A stretch of 32,500 bases of DNA from Bacillota bacterium. GTDB lineage: Bacteria; Bacillota; Clostridia; Oscillospirales; Oscillospiraceae. Below, piece after piece: positions 7,870-18,543 of the stretch. Every line of letters begins with the position of its first letter. The first letter of the stretch is position 1. Where the stretch lies: assembly GCA_021200975.1 (NCBI GenBank), contig JAJQFT010000004.1, positions 1 through 32,500 of the forward strand, written 5' to 3'. Position numbers and translations under genes: made by a program. A model generated the notes under the pieces. It was not told the DNA's origin. It did not search any database and saw only the letters and a program-made list of their open reading frames with translations.

Positions 7870-9834
7870 TTATTCGCAGCCCTGCTGCGCGCCCGTCATT
7901 GCCTCGACCTCCCGCAGCCACTCGGCGGCTGCCGCGTCGCTCGGCATCCGCCAGTCGCCGCGCGGGGACAGGCACACGCTGCCAATCTTCACGCCGTCCG
8001 GCAGGCAGCTGCGCTTAAACTGCTGCTGGAAGAAGCGGCGATAGAATTCGTGCATCCAGCGCGTAATCTCGCGCGGGCTGTATTCCGGCGCAAATGCGCG
8101 GCAGGCAAGCCACGCGATTTTGCGCGGACGGAAGCCATAGCGCAGCATATAATAGAGGAAAAAATCGTGCAGCTCGTAGGGGCCTACCAAATCCTCTGTC
8201 TGCTGGATGATGTTGCCGCGCGCATCCGGCGGCAGCAGCTCCGGGCTGATGGGCGTGTCGAGAATATCCAGCAGCACCGCCTTGCACCCGCTGAACAGCT
8301 CCGCGCGCGCGATGCTCTCGACCATCCAGCGCACAAGCGTTTTGGGCACACTGGCATTGACCGCGTACATACTCATGTGGTCGCCGTTATAGGTGCACCA
8401 GCCGAGTGCAAGCTCCGACAGGTCGCCTGTGCCGACCACAATGCCGCCAATGCGGTTGCTATAGTCCATGAGAATCTGCGTCCGCTCGCGAGCCTGCGCA
8501 TTCTCGTAGACGACGTTGTGGTTGCTTGGGTCGTGCCCTAAATCGCGGAAGTGCTGGAGGCAGGCATCGGCGATAGGAATCTCCTTGACCGTTACGCCGA
8601 GCGCACGCATCAGCGCCAGCGAATTGCGGTAGGTCTTGCCCGTCGTGCCAAAGCCCGGCATGGTAATGCCCACCACATTCTCGCTGCCAATCCCGGCGAG
8701 CTTCGCCGTTTCCGCGGCAACGAGCAGCGCCAGCGTGGAATCCAGCCCGCCGGACACGCCCACCACCATCTTGCAATTTGTCGCCTGCACCCGCTTTTTC
8801 AGTCCCTGCGCCTGCATCCGGAAGATGGAAAGGCAGCGCTGGGTGCGCATCTCTGCGCCCTCCGGCACAAAGGGATGCTTGGCCGGCCGCACCAGCGTGC
8901 CGTCGCTTGAAAGCGGGATAGGAATGGAAACCGAACGATACGCGCGCGCCGCGCCGTATACGCGGGCGCAATCACGGAAGCAGGTATTTTTCAGGCGGTC
9001 GGCACGGATTTTTCCCAAATCCAAATCGGCCGCAAGCACATAATCCGTGGCGATTTCGCCGCAATTTTCGGCCAGAAGCGCCCCATTTTCTGCAATCAGA
9101 CTGTTGCCGGAGAAAATCAGGTCGGTAGTCGATTCGCCGCACCCGGCCGAGCAATAGACATAGCCGCACAGCAGGCGCGCGGACTGCTGGCACACCAGCG
9201 CGCGGCGATAGTCGTGCTTAGCAATCGTTTCGTTGCTCGCGGAGAGGTTAAACACGACCTCCGCGCCATGCATGGCGAGCAGCGTGCTCGGCGGAAGCGG
9301 CGCCCACAAATCCTCGCACAGCTCCACGCCGAAGCGCAGACCGTCCGGCGTGGTAAAAACGAGGTCGCTGCCGACCGGAATCGGCTCCTCGCCCGGCAGC
9401 CCCAGCTGCGCCGGGAAAATTTCCGCGCATGGCAAATCCTCCGCCGAGGCGAACCAGCGCTTTTCATAGAATTCGTTATAATTCGGCAGGAAGGTTTTCG
9501 GCACGATGCCCCACAGCCGCCCCCTGCCCAGCACGAGCGCGCAGTTGTACAGCTGGCCGCAGATGCGCAGCGGCGCGCCAATCAGATAGATTCCGGTAAG
9601 GTCGCGCGAATCGGCAAGGAGCATCTCCACCTGCGCGCGAACAGCCTCGTGCAGCTGCTGCTGGAAGAAGAGGTCACCGCAGGTATACCCTGTCAGGCAC
9701 AGCTCGGGGAACACCGCAATTCCCCCGTCCGCGCCGATTTCGCGCAGCCGCGCGCGGAGCGATTCCCCGTTCGCGCGCACATCTGCCACCGTCACCGGCG
9801 GCACCACCGCGCGCACACGCAAATAGTCAAACAT
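7870..9834 (-). CDS. nadE: glutamine-dependent NAD(+) synthetase
   Basis: Catalyses the last step of NAD synthesis: amidation of deamido-NAD with ATP and ammonia released from glutamine. The N-terminal nitrilase-type glutaminase domain (about 1-300) has the full triad: E44 (FPELCLTGY), K113 (VPKTFLPNYNEFYE) and C173 (ELCEDLW). The C-terminal synthetase domain has the PP-loop SGGLDST (361-367). The 654-residue length matches the large, glutamine-using form. Fusion of the glutaminase domain means it does not need free ammonia. It lies between radC (17-bp gap) and uvrB (9-bp gap), so the three are probably co-transcribed. Confidence 0.95.
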   Translation of the reverse strand: MFDYLRVRAVVPPVTVADVRANGESLRARLREIGADGGIAVFPELCLTGYTCGDLFFQQQLHEAVRAQVEMLLADSRDLTGIYLIGAPLRICGQLYNCALVLGRGRLWGIVPKTFLPNYNEFYEKRWFASAEDLPCAEIFPAQLGLPGEEPIPVGSDLVFTTPDGLRFGVELCEDLWAPLPPSTLLAMHGAEVVFNLSASNETIAKHDYRRALVCQQSARLLCGYVYCSAGCGESTTDLIFSGNSLIAENGALLAENCGEIATDYVLAADLDLGKIRADRLKNTCFRDCARVYGAARAYRSVSIPIPLSSDGTLVRPAKHPFVPEGAEMRTQRCLSIFRMQAQGLKKRVQATNCKMVVGVSGGLDSTLALLVAAETAKLAGIGSENVVGITMPGFGTTGKTYRNSLALMRALGVTVKEIPIADACLQHFRDLGHDPSNHNVVYENAQARERTQILMDYSNRIGGIVVGTGDLSELALGWCTYNGDHMSMYAVNASVPKTLVRWMVESIARAELFSGCKAVLLDILDTPISPELLPPDARGNIIQQTEDLVGPYELHDFFLYYMLRYGFRPRKIAWLACRAFAPEYSPREITRWMHEFYRRFFQQQFKRSCLPDGVKIGSVCLSPRGDWRMPSDAAAAEWLREVEAMTGAQQGCE

Positions 9835-9851
9835 AGCCTTCCCCCTTTTCC

Positions 9852-10529
9852 TTATGGGTGGTACAGCCCGGACTGCACCATGGAAACATAGTCGTCATCG
9901 GCAATGACGATATGATCCGCCAGCGAAATCTCCACCGCCTTGAGCGCGGCGGCCAGCGCGTGGGTGGTCTGCACATCGTCCGCCGACGGGAGCGCAAGCC
10001 CGCTGGGATGGTTGTGCGCAAGCACGACCGAGGTCGCGTTGGCGGCAAGCGCCATCTGCACGATGCGTCGGATGGGCACAGCGGCGGAGTTTACGCTTCC
10101 CTCCCCGGCCTCCTTGCAGCATAGCACCTTGCACTTGGCATCGAGGCACAGCAGGTAGACCGTTTCGTTCTGCCTTCCGATAAAATAGGGCACGAGATAG
10201 CTGCCGCATTTGTCCACCGTGGGCAGGATTTCCGCGTGCTTCATCCGGCAGACCTGATAGTAGCGCGAGGTCTGCATCACCAGCGGCAGGAAGCCGGCAA
10301 TACTGTCGCCCACGCCCTTGACCTTTTTCAGCTCGGAAGGGCTGGCCTCCAGCACCGCCGCAAACGTTCCAAACTGCTCCAGCAGCGCGTGGGCGATGAT
10401 ATTGGTATCCTGCCGGGGGATGCAATAGAACAGCAGCAGCTCAAGCGCGTTGATTTCGTCGAAATGCTCCAGCCCCTCCTCTTGGAAGCGGGCTTTCAGC
10501 CGTTTGCGGTGGCCGTCGTGTACGCCCAT
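9852..10529 (-). CDS. radC: RadC-family JAB/MPN+ domain protein
   Basis: A 225-residue protein of the RadC family. The N-terminal helix-hairpin-helix-like part contains KKVKGVGDSIA (about 67-77). The C-terminal JAB1/MPN+ metalloprotease-like domain has the metal-binding HNHPSG motif with downstream Asp residues. The family was once linked to DNA repair, but its biochemical role is not settled. I prefer the ATG at 10529 over the in-frame GTG at 10538 because GAGGTG lies at the right distance from the ATG and covers the GTG. It is the first gene of the minus-strand unit; I found no clear promoter for it in 10530-10680. Confidence 0.9.
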   Translation of the reverse strand: MGVHDGHRKRLKARFQEEGLEHFDEINALELLLFYCIPRQDTNIIAHALLEQFGTFAAVLEASPSELKKVKGVGDSIAGFLPLVMQTSRYYQVCRMKHAEILPTVDKCGSYLVPYFIGRQNETVYLLCLDAKCKVLCCKEAGEGSVNSAAVPIRRIVQMALAANATSVVLAHNHPSGLALPSADDVQTTHALAAALKAVEISLADHIVIADDDYVSMVQSGLYHP

Positions 10530-10584
10530 CGGTTTCACCTCAATTACTTTTTTCGTATCCTTCGCAATTTCTGAAGATTTTTAC

Positions 10585-10613
10585 TTGCTATTTTTGTCGA
10601 ATTCCGTTAGAAT
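10585..10613 (+). promoter_or_regulatory. promoter of the sensor-kinase-like gene
   Basis: TTGCTA (10585-10590), 17-bp spacer, TAGAAT (10608-10613). The start should fall near 10619-10621. The leader would then open with GGCATAG (10619-10625), which pairs with CTATGCC (10662-10668) immediately before the AAAGGAGG site, giving a 5'-end stem that leaves the ribosome site exposed. Confidence 0.65.
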
Positions 10614-10685
10614 ATAGGGGCATAGAATCATTCTTCGGTAAATTTTCAAAACCTGCGCAAGCTATGCCAAAGGAGGCCTACCCCT

Positions 10686-11762
10686 ATGGAAAATACGAAC
10701 CAATCCAATGAGCCCCGCGCAATTGTGAACCTCATTCTCGTCCCGGCTTTCTTTACCTATGACGGCACGATCGTGGCCGCGAATGCCGCGGCGCTCTCGC
10801 GCGGCGTGGAGGAGGGCACGAAGGTAGAAGCGCTCATGCGCACCGGGCAGGAGGAATACAACTCGCTCGGCAACGCCATGCTGATGCTGAGCTTGGATCT
10901 ATCCGGCCAGATCTGCGAAGCCTCGGTGCAGGGTATCCAAGGCGGCAAGCTGTTCATCCTGCAAGAGCCCGACCGGCAGGAGCTGCGCGCCTATGCGCTC
11001 GCCAGCCTGAATCTGCGGATGCCGCTCAACTCCATGATGAACGCTGCGAGCCGCCTGAGCAAAATCTGCACAGACGAGGAGACTCTGCGGCAGGTAGACG
11101 AGCTGCATCACAGTATGTTCCAGGTGCTGCGCATCGTGGGCAATATGTCCGACGCCTACCGCTACGCCGAGCCGAACTCCGATCGTCCGGAAATGATAGA
11201 TATGAGCGGCCTAATCATCGAAATGCTCGAGGGCTGCGAGAGCTATCTGGTAGACATCAATCACCCGGTGCAGCTGCACTACGAGCGCACGCCCGCCTAT
11301 GGTCTGGCTGTAAGCGAAAAGCTGGAGCGGGCGGTCAGCAACCTTATGCTCAATGCCGCCAAGTACTCCGACCCCGGCGACGTGATTCAGGCGAGCCTGC
11401 GGCAAAAGGGCGACCGGCTGATCCTCACTGTAGAAAACAAGCTCGGGAAATACTTCGAGCAGGTGCCCTCGGATTTCTACACCCGCTTCCGCCGTGCGCC
11501 CGGCATTGAGGATCCCCGGCACGGCATCGGCTTAGGAATGAGCCTGATCTCCGCCGCCGCCTCCGCCCACGAGGGCACGGTGTTGGCCGAGGAGAAGGAC
11601 GGCGTGCTGCGCGTGACGCTCACGGTGCGCGTCCGCCCGGCTGCCCTCGGCGATGTGCATTCCACGAGAGTGCATTTCGACTACGCCGGCGAATGGAATC
11701 ACCAGCTTGTGGAATTCTCCGAGCTGCTTCCCGCCAGGATCTACCGCGTAGCCCGCCATTAA
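10686..11762 (+). CDS. orphan histidine-kinase-like protein lacking the phospho-acceptor His
   Basis: A 358-residue soluble protein with no membrane segment. An N-terminal PAS-like region (about 10-95) is followed by a helical pair resembling a DHp domain (about 98-160). A GHKL/HATPase-like domain (about 200-315) follows, then a 40-residue tail. The ATPase N-box is recognisable (NLMLNAAKYSDPGD, from N219), as is a G2-like box HGIGLGMSL (279-287). The usual H-box SHELRTPL reads SLNLRMPLN (108-115), so the phosphorylated His is absent. The DxGxG G1 box is also eroded (ENKLGK, 250-255). No response regulator is adjacent. It may be a pseudokinase, a protein-binding regulator, or an anti-sigma-like ATPase. 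Confidence 0.75.
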   Translation: MENTNQSNEPRAIVNLILVPAFFTYDGTIVAANAAALSRGVEEGTKVEALMRTGQEEYNSLGNAMLMLSLDLSGQICEASVQGIQGGKLFILQEPDRQELRAYALASLNLRMPLNSMMNAASRLSKICTDEETLRQVDELHHSMFQVLRIVGNMSDAYRYAEPNSDRPEMIDMSGLIIEMLEGCESYLVDINHPVQLHYERTPAYGLAVSEKLERAVSNLMLNAAKYSDPGDVIQASLRQKGDRLILTVENKLGKYFEQVPSDFYTRFRRAPGIEDPRHGIGLGMSLISAAASAHEGTVLAEEKDGVLRVTLTVRVRPAALGDVHSTRVHFDYAGEWNHQLVEFSELLPARIYRVARH

Positions 11763-11773
11763 AGTATTCCCAT

Positions 11774-11807
11774 AAAAGCTGCCGCGAATTGCCCGCGGCA
11801 GCTTTTT
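11774..11807. terminator. bidirectional terminator between the kinase-like gene and uvrA
   Basis: AAAAGCTGCCGCG (11774-11786) pairs perfectly with CGCGGCAGCTTTT (11794-11806) around a 7-nt loop. A T-run closes it on plus and the A-run gives U residues on minus. It serves convergent genes. Confidence 0.9.
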
Positions 11808-11811
11808 GCGC

Positions 11812-14640
<2,829 letters not shown>

Positions 14641-14667
14641 GCCATTCTCCTGAAAATCCATTTCGTT

Positions 14668-14764
14668 GGGAAGCTCGGAATCCATCAGCAAGAGCGGGCG
14701 ACGCTGATGGCCGCGGCGCAAAGGGTAGTGCAAGCCGCCGCAGGCGACGGATTTCGAGTTTCCC
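14668..14764 (-). promoter_or_regulatory. structured leader element, copy 1 (upstream of uvrA)
   Basis: A 97-nt minus-strand element that starts at about the predicted transcription start and ends 27 nt before the uvrA ATG. GGGAA-A-CUCG at its 5' end pairs with CGAG-C-UUCCC at its 3' end, and AAUCC with GGAUU just inside. Inside are a short GUCGCC/GGCGGC hairpin and a CCAUCAGC/GCUGAUGG hairpin. It is homologous to the element at 31649-31746. Similar length, conserved ends and conserved internal blocks argue for an RNA structure, but I recognise no known class. It could also be a short intergenic repeat. Confidence 0.6.
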
Positions 14765-14768
14765 GGAT

Positions 14769-14797
14769 AGTATACCACATTTTTCCGGAATACACAA
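14769..14797 (-). promoter_or_regulatory. promoter of uvrA
   Basis: Minus-strand TTGTGT (14797-14792), 17-bp spacer, TATACT (14774-14769). It lies directly after the YfhO stop codon, and its transcript would begin with the structured element. Confidence 0.65.
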
Positions 14798-14799
14798 GT

Positions 14800-17571
14800 T
14801 CAGGAAACTCCGCGATTTTGCATTTTCCGCCGCCTCGGCAGATAGACCGCGCAGCTGACCGCGGCGAAGGCCACGGCGCAGCCGAGGCTGACCTTCCAGC
14901 CCAGCTCGAAGGCGGCATTGCGGTAGTAGAACTCCACAACATGCTCCCCCTCGGTGAGGTACACGCCTGCCATAGCCCCGCCGGTGAGCACAATTTCAGT
15001 CTCCACGCCGTCCACAAGGGCGTACCAGTTGCCGTTCTGCGGGATGGAGGTATAGAGGTAGCCGTCACGGTTACAATCAATCGTGCCGCGCAGATAGGTG
15101 GTAGAGAAATCCGTGAGCTGTAGCGTGGAGGCGTTAAGGATGTCGTAGCCGCTCCAGAATACATCGTCCACAAGCGTCGCACCCACAATGGTCATCGCGC
15201 TGCTCTCATCCGACTTGACGGTTATGCGCACCTCGACCACATCCCCCGCCTCCACCTGACAAGCGGCAATCATCTGCTCCAGCGTAATGGACTCGGTGTA
15301 GAGCAGCGTCCCATTGAGGTAGACGCTATAGCTGTTCCGCTTGGGCATATTGATGTCGAAGCAGAGGTAGCCGCTGTAGGCTGCCGTGTAGGTGTAGGTA
15401 AGCGTGCCGCCGCCGGAGGAGGAATACTTGCAGTAGCCCGTTCCGGTCGAGGAGGTGATGTCCACGCCGCTCGCGGTGATTTCCAGCCATGAGCTGGGCA
15501 CGCTGCGCCACACATCCTCCTCCACGCCGGTGGCGGCAGTAAAGAGCAGGTTCTGGAATGTGAAGTCCTCGTTGCCGACCGAGAAATCCAGCGCGGCAAG
15601 CTCCGGCTCGGCCAAAAAGCCCAGCGGCAGCCACGCGTTATTCTCCAGAACGCTCGAGCCGGAATAGGAATTGAGCACGGTGAAATAGGGATTCTCCTCC
15701 ACCCCGCTCTTGCGGTCGCCCCGCTCAATCATGTATTTCAGGTTCAGGAAGAGATTGGAAACCGGCGAGCTTTCTTCGAAGCAGTAGCGGTTATAGGTAT
15801 TTTTCGCGCTGTAGCCCAAGTCCTTCATGAACTCCGTGACCGCCACGTTCGCAGAGCTGGTGAAGCCCGATACGCCGTAGTAGCCGTTGAGCGCACCGTC
15901 GTTGAGGGTCTGCGAATGGGTGGTTTCCGCGCGATAGAACAGCTCGTCCTCATGCTCGCGCATGACCTTGATGACGCTCGCCGCGCCGGTCGTTCCGCGC
16001 GGGTATGCGGAGATGTTCGTGAAGGCGAAATTCACCCCAAAATTGACGGTATTCATGATGATTTCCAGCACCATTACGACGGGCATCGCCACGGTAAAGG
16101 CGAAATTCGTCCTTTTCGGCGCGCTCTCATCCGGGGCGGGGAGCAGCTCTGGCTCCGGCACAAAGGCGGCGTCGAGCACCTCCAGCGTCAGCTCCTCGCC
16201 CGGCTGCCGCAGCTCCTGCTCCGGCTCAGGTGCCTGGGCGCGGCGCGCCTCCCACAGGTTCCACGCCAGAACGAGCAGGTACAGGGCAAGGAACACGGTA
16301 TTATAGGCGATAAACACCTCGTCGTACACGCTCGTGGAGAACAGGCAGGTGGCCACAGCGAGCATCAGCGCGACCGCGACCTGCCACAGCCTCAGCGAGC
16401 CGCGCAGGAGCCATGCCCGGTAGGCCATATACAGCAGCACAAAGCTGTATAGGAAGCTGAAGCGGTAGGGAATCATATTGGTAAAGTGCATCCCATGCCA
16501 GATATAATCAAGCTGCCGCACAATGAAGCTGAGGATGAAGAATACCAGCAGCGCCAGCGAGCAGAGCTTGTCGCGCAGCTTGACCTCCGGCGCTGTGAGG
16601 AACAGGAAGGCAAACACCATCGTGCAAAGGCCGCAGTAGATATTGGGGTAAGCATCCGCATCCTTAAAATTCGGCGCGATGCCGCCCGCCATATTCCCGG
16701 CCACCTGATACATGGCAGTCAGCAATCCAAGCCACGTATCCTCGTCGGCCATGTTGAAGTCGAAAAAGGACGAGGGGAAGGTATTCACGCTCGACTGCGT
16801 GGTTTGCAGCGCGGCGAGCGCAGGAAGCTCCAAAATCGCCGTCATGCCAATGGCCAGCAGCGAAAAGAACGCAATCCGCAGAAAATCCATGAAAAAGCGT
16901 CCAATGCTCCTGCACCGGCAAATTTCATAGCAGAAAAAGCACAGGAAAACGAAAATGCAGGTGAATAGGCCGATGTAATAATTCGCGAAGATGGACAGAA
17001 ATAGGGTGATGGTATACAGGAAGAACTTCTTATCGCGCAGCAGCGAAATCTCGCCCAGCATCACGAGCGGCAGCAGGAGGAAGGTATCGAGCCACATCAC
17101 GTTCCATTGGTAGCCCAGCGCCCATGCGCACATGCCATAGAAGCAGCCGAACAGGGCGGTTACGGGGCTGTCCTCTCCGAAAAGCTTATAGAGGAAAAGC
17201 GCAAAAAACAGGCTCGCGAGCCCCAATCGGATGGGCAGTAGCAGGGAAAAATAGGCCAATAGCCCGCCCTCGGGCACAAAGGCCGAGAGCAGGTAAAACG
17301 GCGAGGCCAGATAGTAGGAAATCAGCCCCAGATAGTCCAGCCCCATGCCGACGCTCCACGTCCAAAGCAGGCCGTCGCCGTTAAGCAGCGCCTGCCGAAA
17401 GGCCTTGAAGAAGGGAAAATACTGGTGATAGCAGTCGGAATACAGCATACTCTTGTTCCCAAAGGGCACGCATCCGGCAATCATCATCAGCACCAGAATG
17501 CAGGCGACAGGCAGCGCAAATGCAAGCCACAGCCAGGATTTTGGTTTTTTATTCCACAGAGAAGCTTTCAT
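14800..17571 (-). CDS. YfhO-family polytopic membrane protein
   Basis: A 923-residue membrane protein of the YfhO/GT-C-like type. About a dozen hydrophobic segments fill residues 15-540; the first extracellular loop has the acidic D46xxxQ50 motif (SDCYHQ) placed like the catalytic Asp of GT-C glycosyltransferases. A large, mostly soluble region rich in Ser/Thr/Tyr (about 545-890) follows, then a last transmembrane helix and a basic tail (PRRRKMQ). In Bacillus and Listeria, YfhO relatives add sugars to lipoteichoic acid or other envelope glycans using a lipid-linked donor. The exact polymer here is unknown. I chose the ATG at 17571, which has GGAGG 5 nt upstream. It is divergent from the dlt-like operon. 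Confidence 0.85.
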   Translation of the reverse strand: MKASLWNKKPKSWLWLAFALPVACILVLMMIAGCVPFGNKSMLYSDCYHQYFPFFKAFRQALLNGDGLLWTWSVGMGLDYLGLISYYLASPFYLLSAFVPEGGLLAYFSLLLPIRLGLASLFFALFLYKLFGEDSPVTALFGCFYGMCAWALGYQWNVMWLDTFLLLPLVMLGEISLLRDKKFFLYTITLFLSIFANYYIGLFTCIFVFLCFFCYEICRCRSIGRFFMDFLRIAFFSLLAIGMTAILELPALAALQTTQSSVNTFPSSFFDFNMADEDTWLGLLTAMYQVAGNMAGGIAPNFKDADAYPNIYCGLCTMVFAFLFLTAPEVKLRDKLCSLALLVFFILSFIVRQLDYIWHGMHFTNMIPYRFSFLYSFVLLYMAYRAWLLRGSLRLWQVAVALMLAVATCLFSTSVYDEVFIAYNTVFLALYLLVLAWNLWEARRAQAPEPEQELRQPGEELTLEVLDAAFVPEPELLPAPDESAPKRTNFAFTVAMPVVMVLEIIMNTVNFGVNFAFTNISAYPRGTTGAASVIKVMREHEDELFYRAETTHSQTLNDGALNGYYGVSGFTSSANVAVTEFMKDLGYSAKNTYNRYCFEESSPVSNLFLNLKYMIERGDRKSGVEENPYFTVLNSYSGSSVLENNAWLPLGFLAEPELAALDFSVGNEDFTFQNLLFTAATGVEEDVWRSVPSSWLEITASGVDITSSTGTGYCKYSSSGGGTLTYTYTAAYSGYLCFDINMPKRNSYSVYLNGTLLYTESITLEQMIAACQVEAGDVVEVRITVKSDESSAMTIVGATLVDDVFWSGYDILNASTLQLTDFSTTYLRGTIDCNRDGYLYTSIPQNGNWYALVDGVETEIVLTGGAMAGVYLTEGEHVVEFYYRNAAFELGWKVSLGCAVAFAAVSCAVYLPRRRKMQNRGVS

Positions 17572-17605
17572 AACGTCCTCCAACGTGCAATTCAAATTCC
17601 TTCTT

Positions 17606-17634
17606 ATTATATCACGAAGATTGCGCTGGGTAAA
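17606..17634 (-). promoter_or_regulatory. promoter of the YfhO-family gene
   Basis: Minus-strand TTTACC (17634-17629), 17-bp spacer, perfect TATAAT (17611-17606). Confidence 0.75.
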
Positions 17635-17714
17635 GCCTTTCTCCAAAATTTTCCCCGAATTCGTTTCCCGAATTTATGTAAACTGTAGAATAAATGTGAA
17701 TTCAAAGAAAAAGC

Positions 17715-17743
17715 TTGCACTTAGCGGAACTTTGCGCTATAAT
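17715..17743 (+). promoter_or_regulatory. promoter of the racemase/dlt-like operon
   Basis: TTGCAC (17715-17720), 17-bp spacer, perfect TATAAT (17738-17743). Expected start is near 17750. No terminator is visible in the short gaps from here to 24850, so all seven genes may be read from this promoter. Confidence 0.8.
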
Positions 17744-17779
17744 CACGGTAGCATTTTCTACTGCACGGAGGCGACGGAC

Positions 17780-18499
17780 TTGAAGAAAACCTTGGGAATC
17801 CTCGGCGGCCTTGGGCCGATGGCGACCGCCTACCTATACGAGCAGATTACGCGCATGACCGACGCGGCCAGCGACCAGGCGCACATGGAAATTCTCCTCT
17901 TCAGCCACCCCGCTATTCCCGACCGCACCGCCTTCCTGCTGGGGCAAAGCACCGCCGACCCCGTGCCGGAGCTGATTGCCACCGGGCGGCGGCTGGTGAA
18001 CGCGGGCGCGCAGGTGCTCGCCGTGCCGTGCGTGACGGCGCACGCGATGTACGGCCGCTTCGCGCCCCAGCTGGGCGCGCCCGTGATTCGCGCCGTGCGG
18101 GAAACGGCCGCCTACCTAAAAGGCGCCGGGGTGCAGAGGGTGGGTCTGCTTGCAACCACCGGCACGCTGCAAACCGGCACCCTCCACCGCGCGCTGGAAA
18201 GCGTGGGCATCTCGGTCTGCCAGCCCTCCCCTGTCGGTCAGGCGAAAATTATGGACGTGATTTACCGCGATGTCAAGGCCGGAAATGCCGCGAATATGGC
18301 GGATTTTTCCGCCGCTGCGGATGAGCTGCGCGCAATGGGCGCGCAGGTGCTGCTGCTCGGCTGCACCGAGCTAAGCGTGGTCAAGCGCGATAATCCGCTT
18401 GGCACAGGCTATCTGGACGTGCTGGACGTGCTGGCGATGTGCGCTGTGCGCGAATGCGGCTATCCCCTCAAAGGGGAGTTTGAAAATCTGATTCGCTGA
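17780..18499 (+). CDS. aspartate/glutamate racemase family protein
   Basis: A 239-residue cofactor-independent amino-acid racemase of the Asp/Glu/hydantoin racemase superfamily. The glycine-rich start GILGGLGPMAT (6-16) is typical. The two catalytic cysteines sit in PCVTAH (C84) and GCTEL (C195); the usual first motif is PCNTAH, so the Asn is Val here. The start is the TTG at 17780, preceded by GGAGG at 17767-17771. The frame stays open far upstream, but that part overlaps the divergent YfhO gene and both promoters. The ligase gene follows after 44 bp without a terminator. The racemase may supply the D-amino acid used by the operon; its substrate (Asp, Glu or a broad range) cannot be read from sequence. 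Confidence 0.85.
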   Translation: MKKTLGILGGLGPMATAYLYEQITRMTDAASDQAHMEILLFSHPAIPDRTAFLLGQSTADPVPELIATGRRLVNAGAQVLAVPCVTAHAMYGRFAPQLGAPVIRAVRETAAYLKGAGVQRVGLLATTGTLQTGTLHRALESVGISVCQPSPVGQAKIMDVIYRDVKAGNAANMADFSAAADELRAMGAQVLLLGCTELSVVKRDNPLGTGYLDVLDVLAMCAVRECGYPLKGEFENLIR

Positions 18500-18543
18500 G
18501 GAAGCTTCAAACCTATTATTAGCGAGCAAAAGAGGAATCCAAA

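Noticed and set aside
14668..14700. Hammerhead-like CUGAUG string in leader copy 1
   Set aside because: The other core parts (GAAA, cleavage-site GUC in the right arrangement) are missing and copy 2 has CCGAUG.
14641..14778. N-terminal extension of UvrA with an internal ATG (MDSE) in the conserved block
   Set aside because: It covers the leader element and its promoter. In the second copy the same ATG is not in frame with the gene, so a coding role is not supported.
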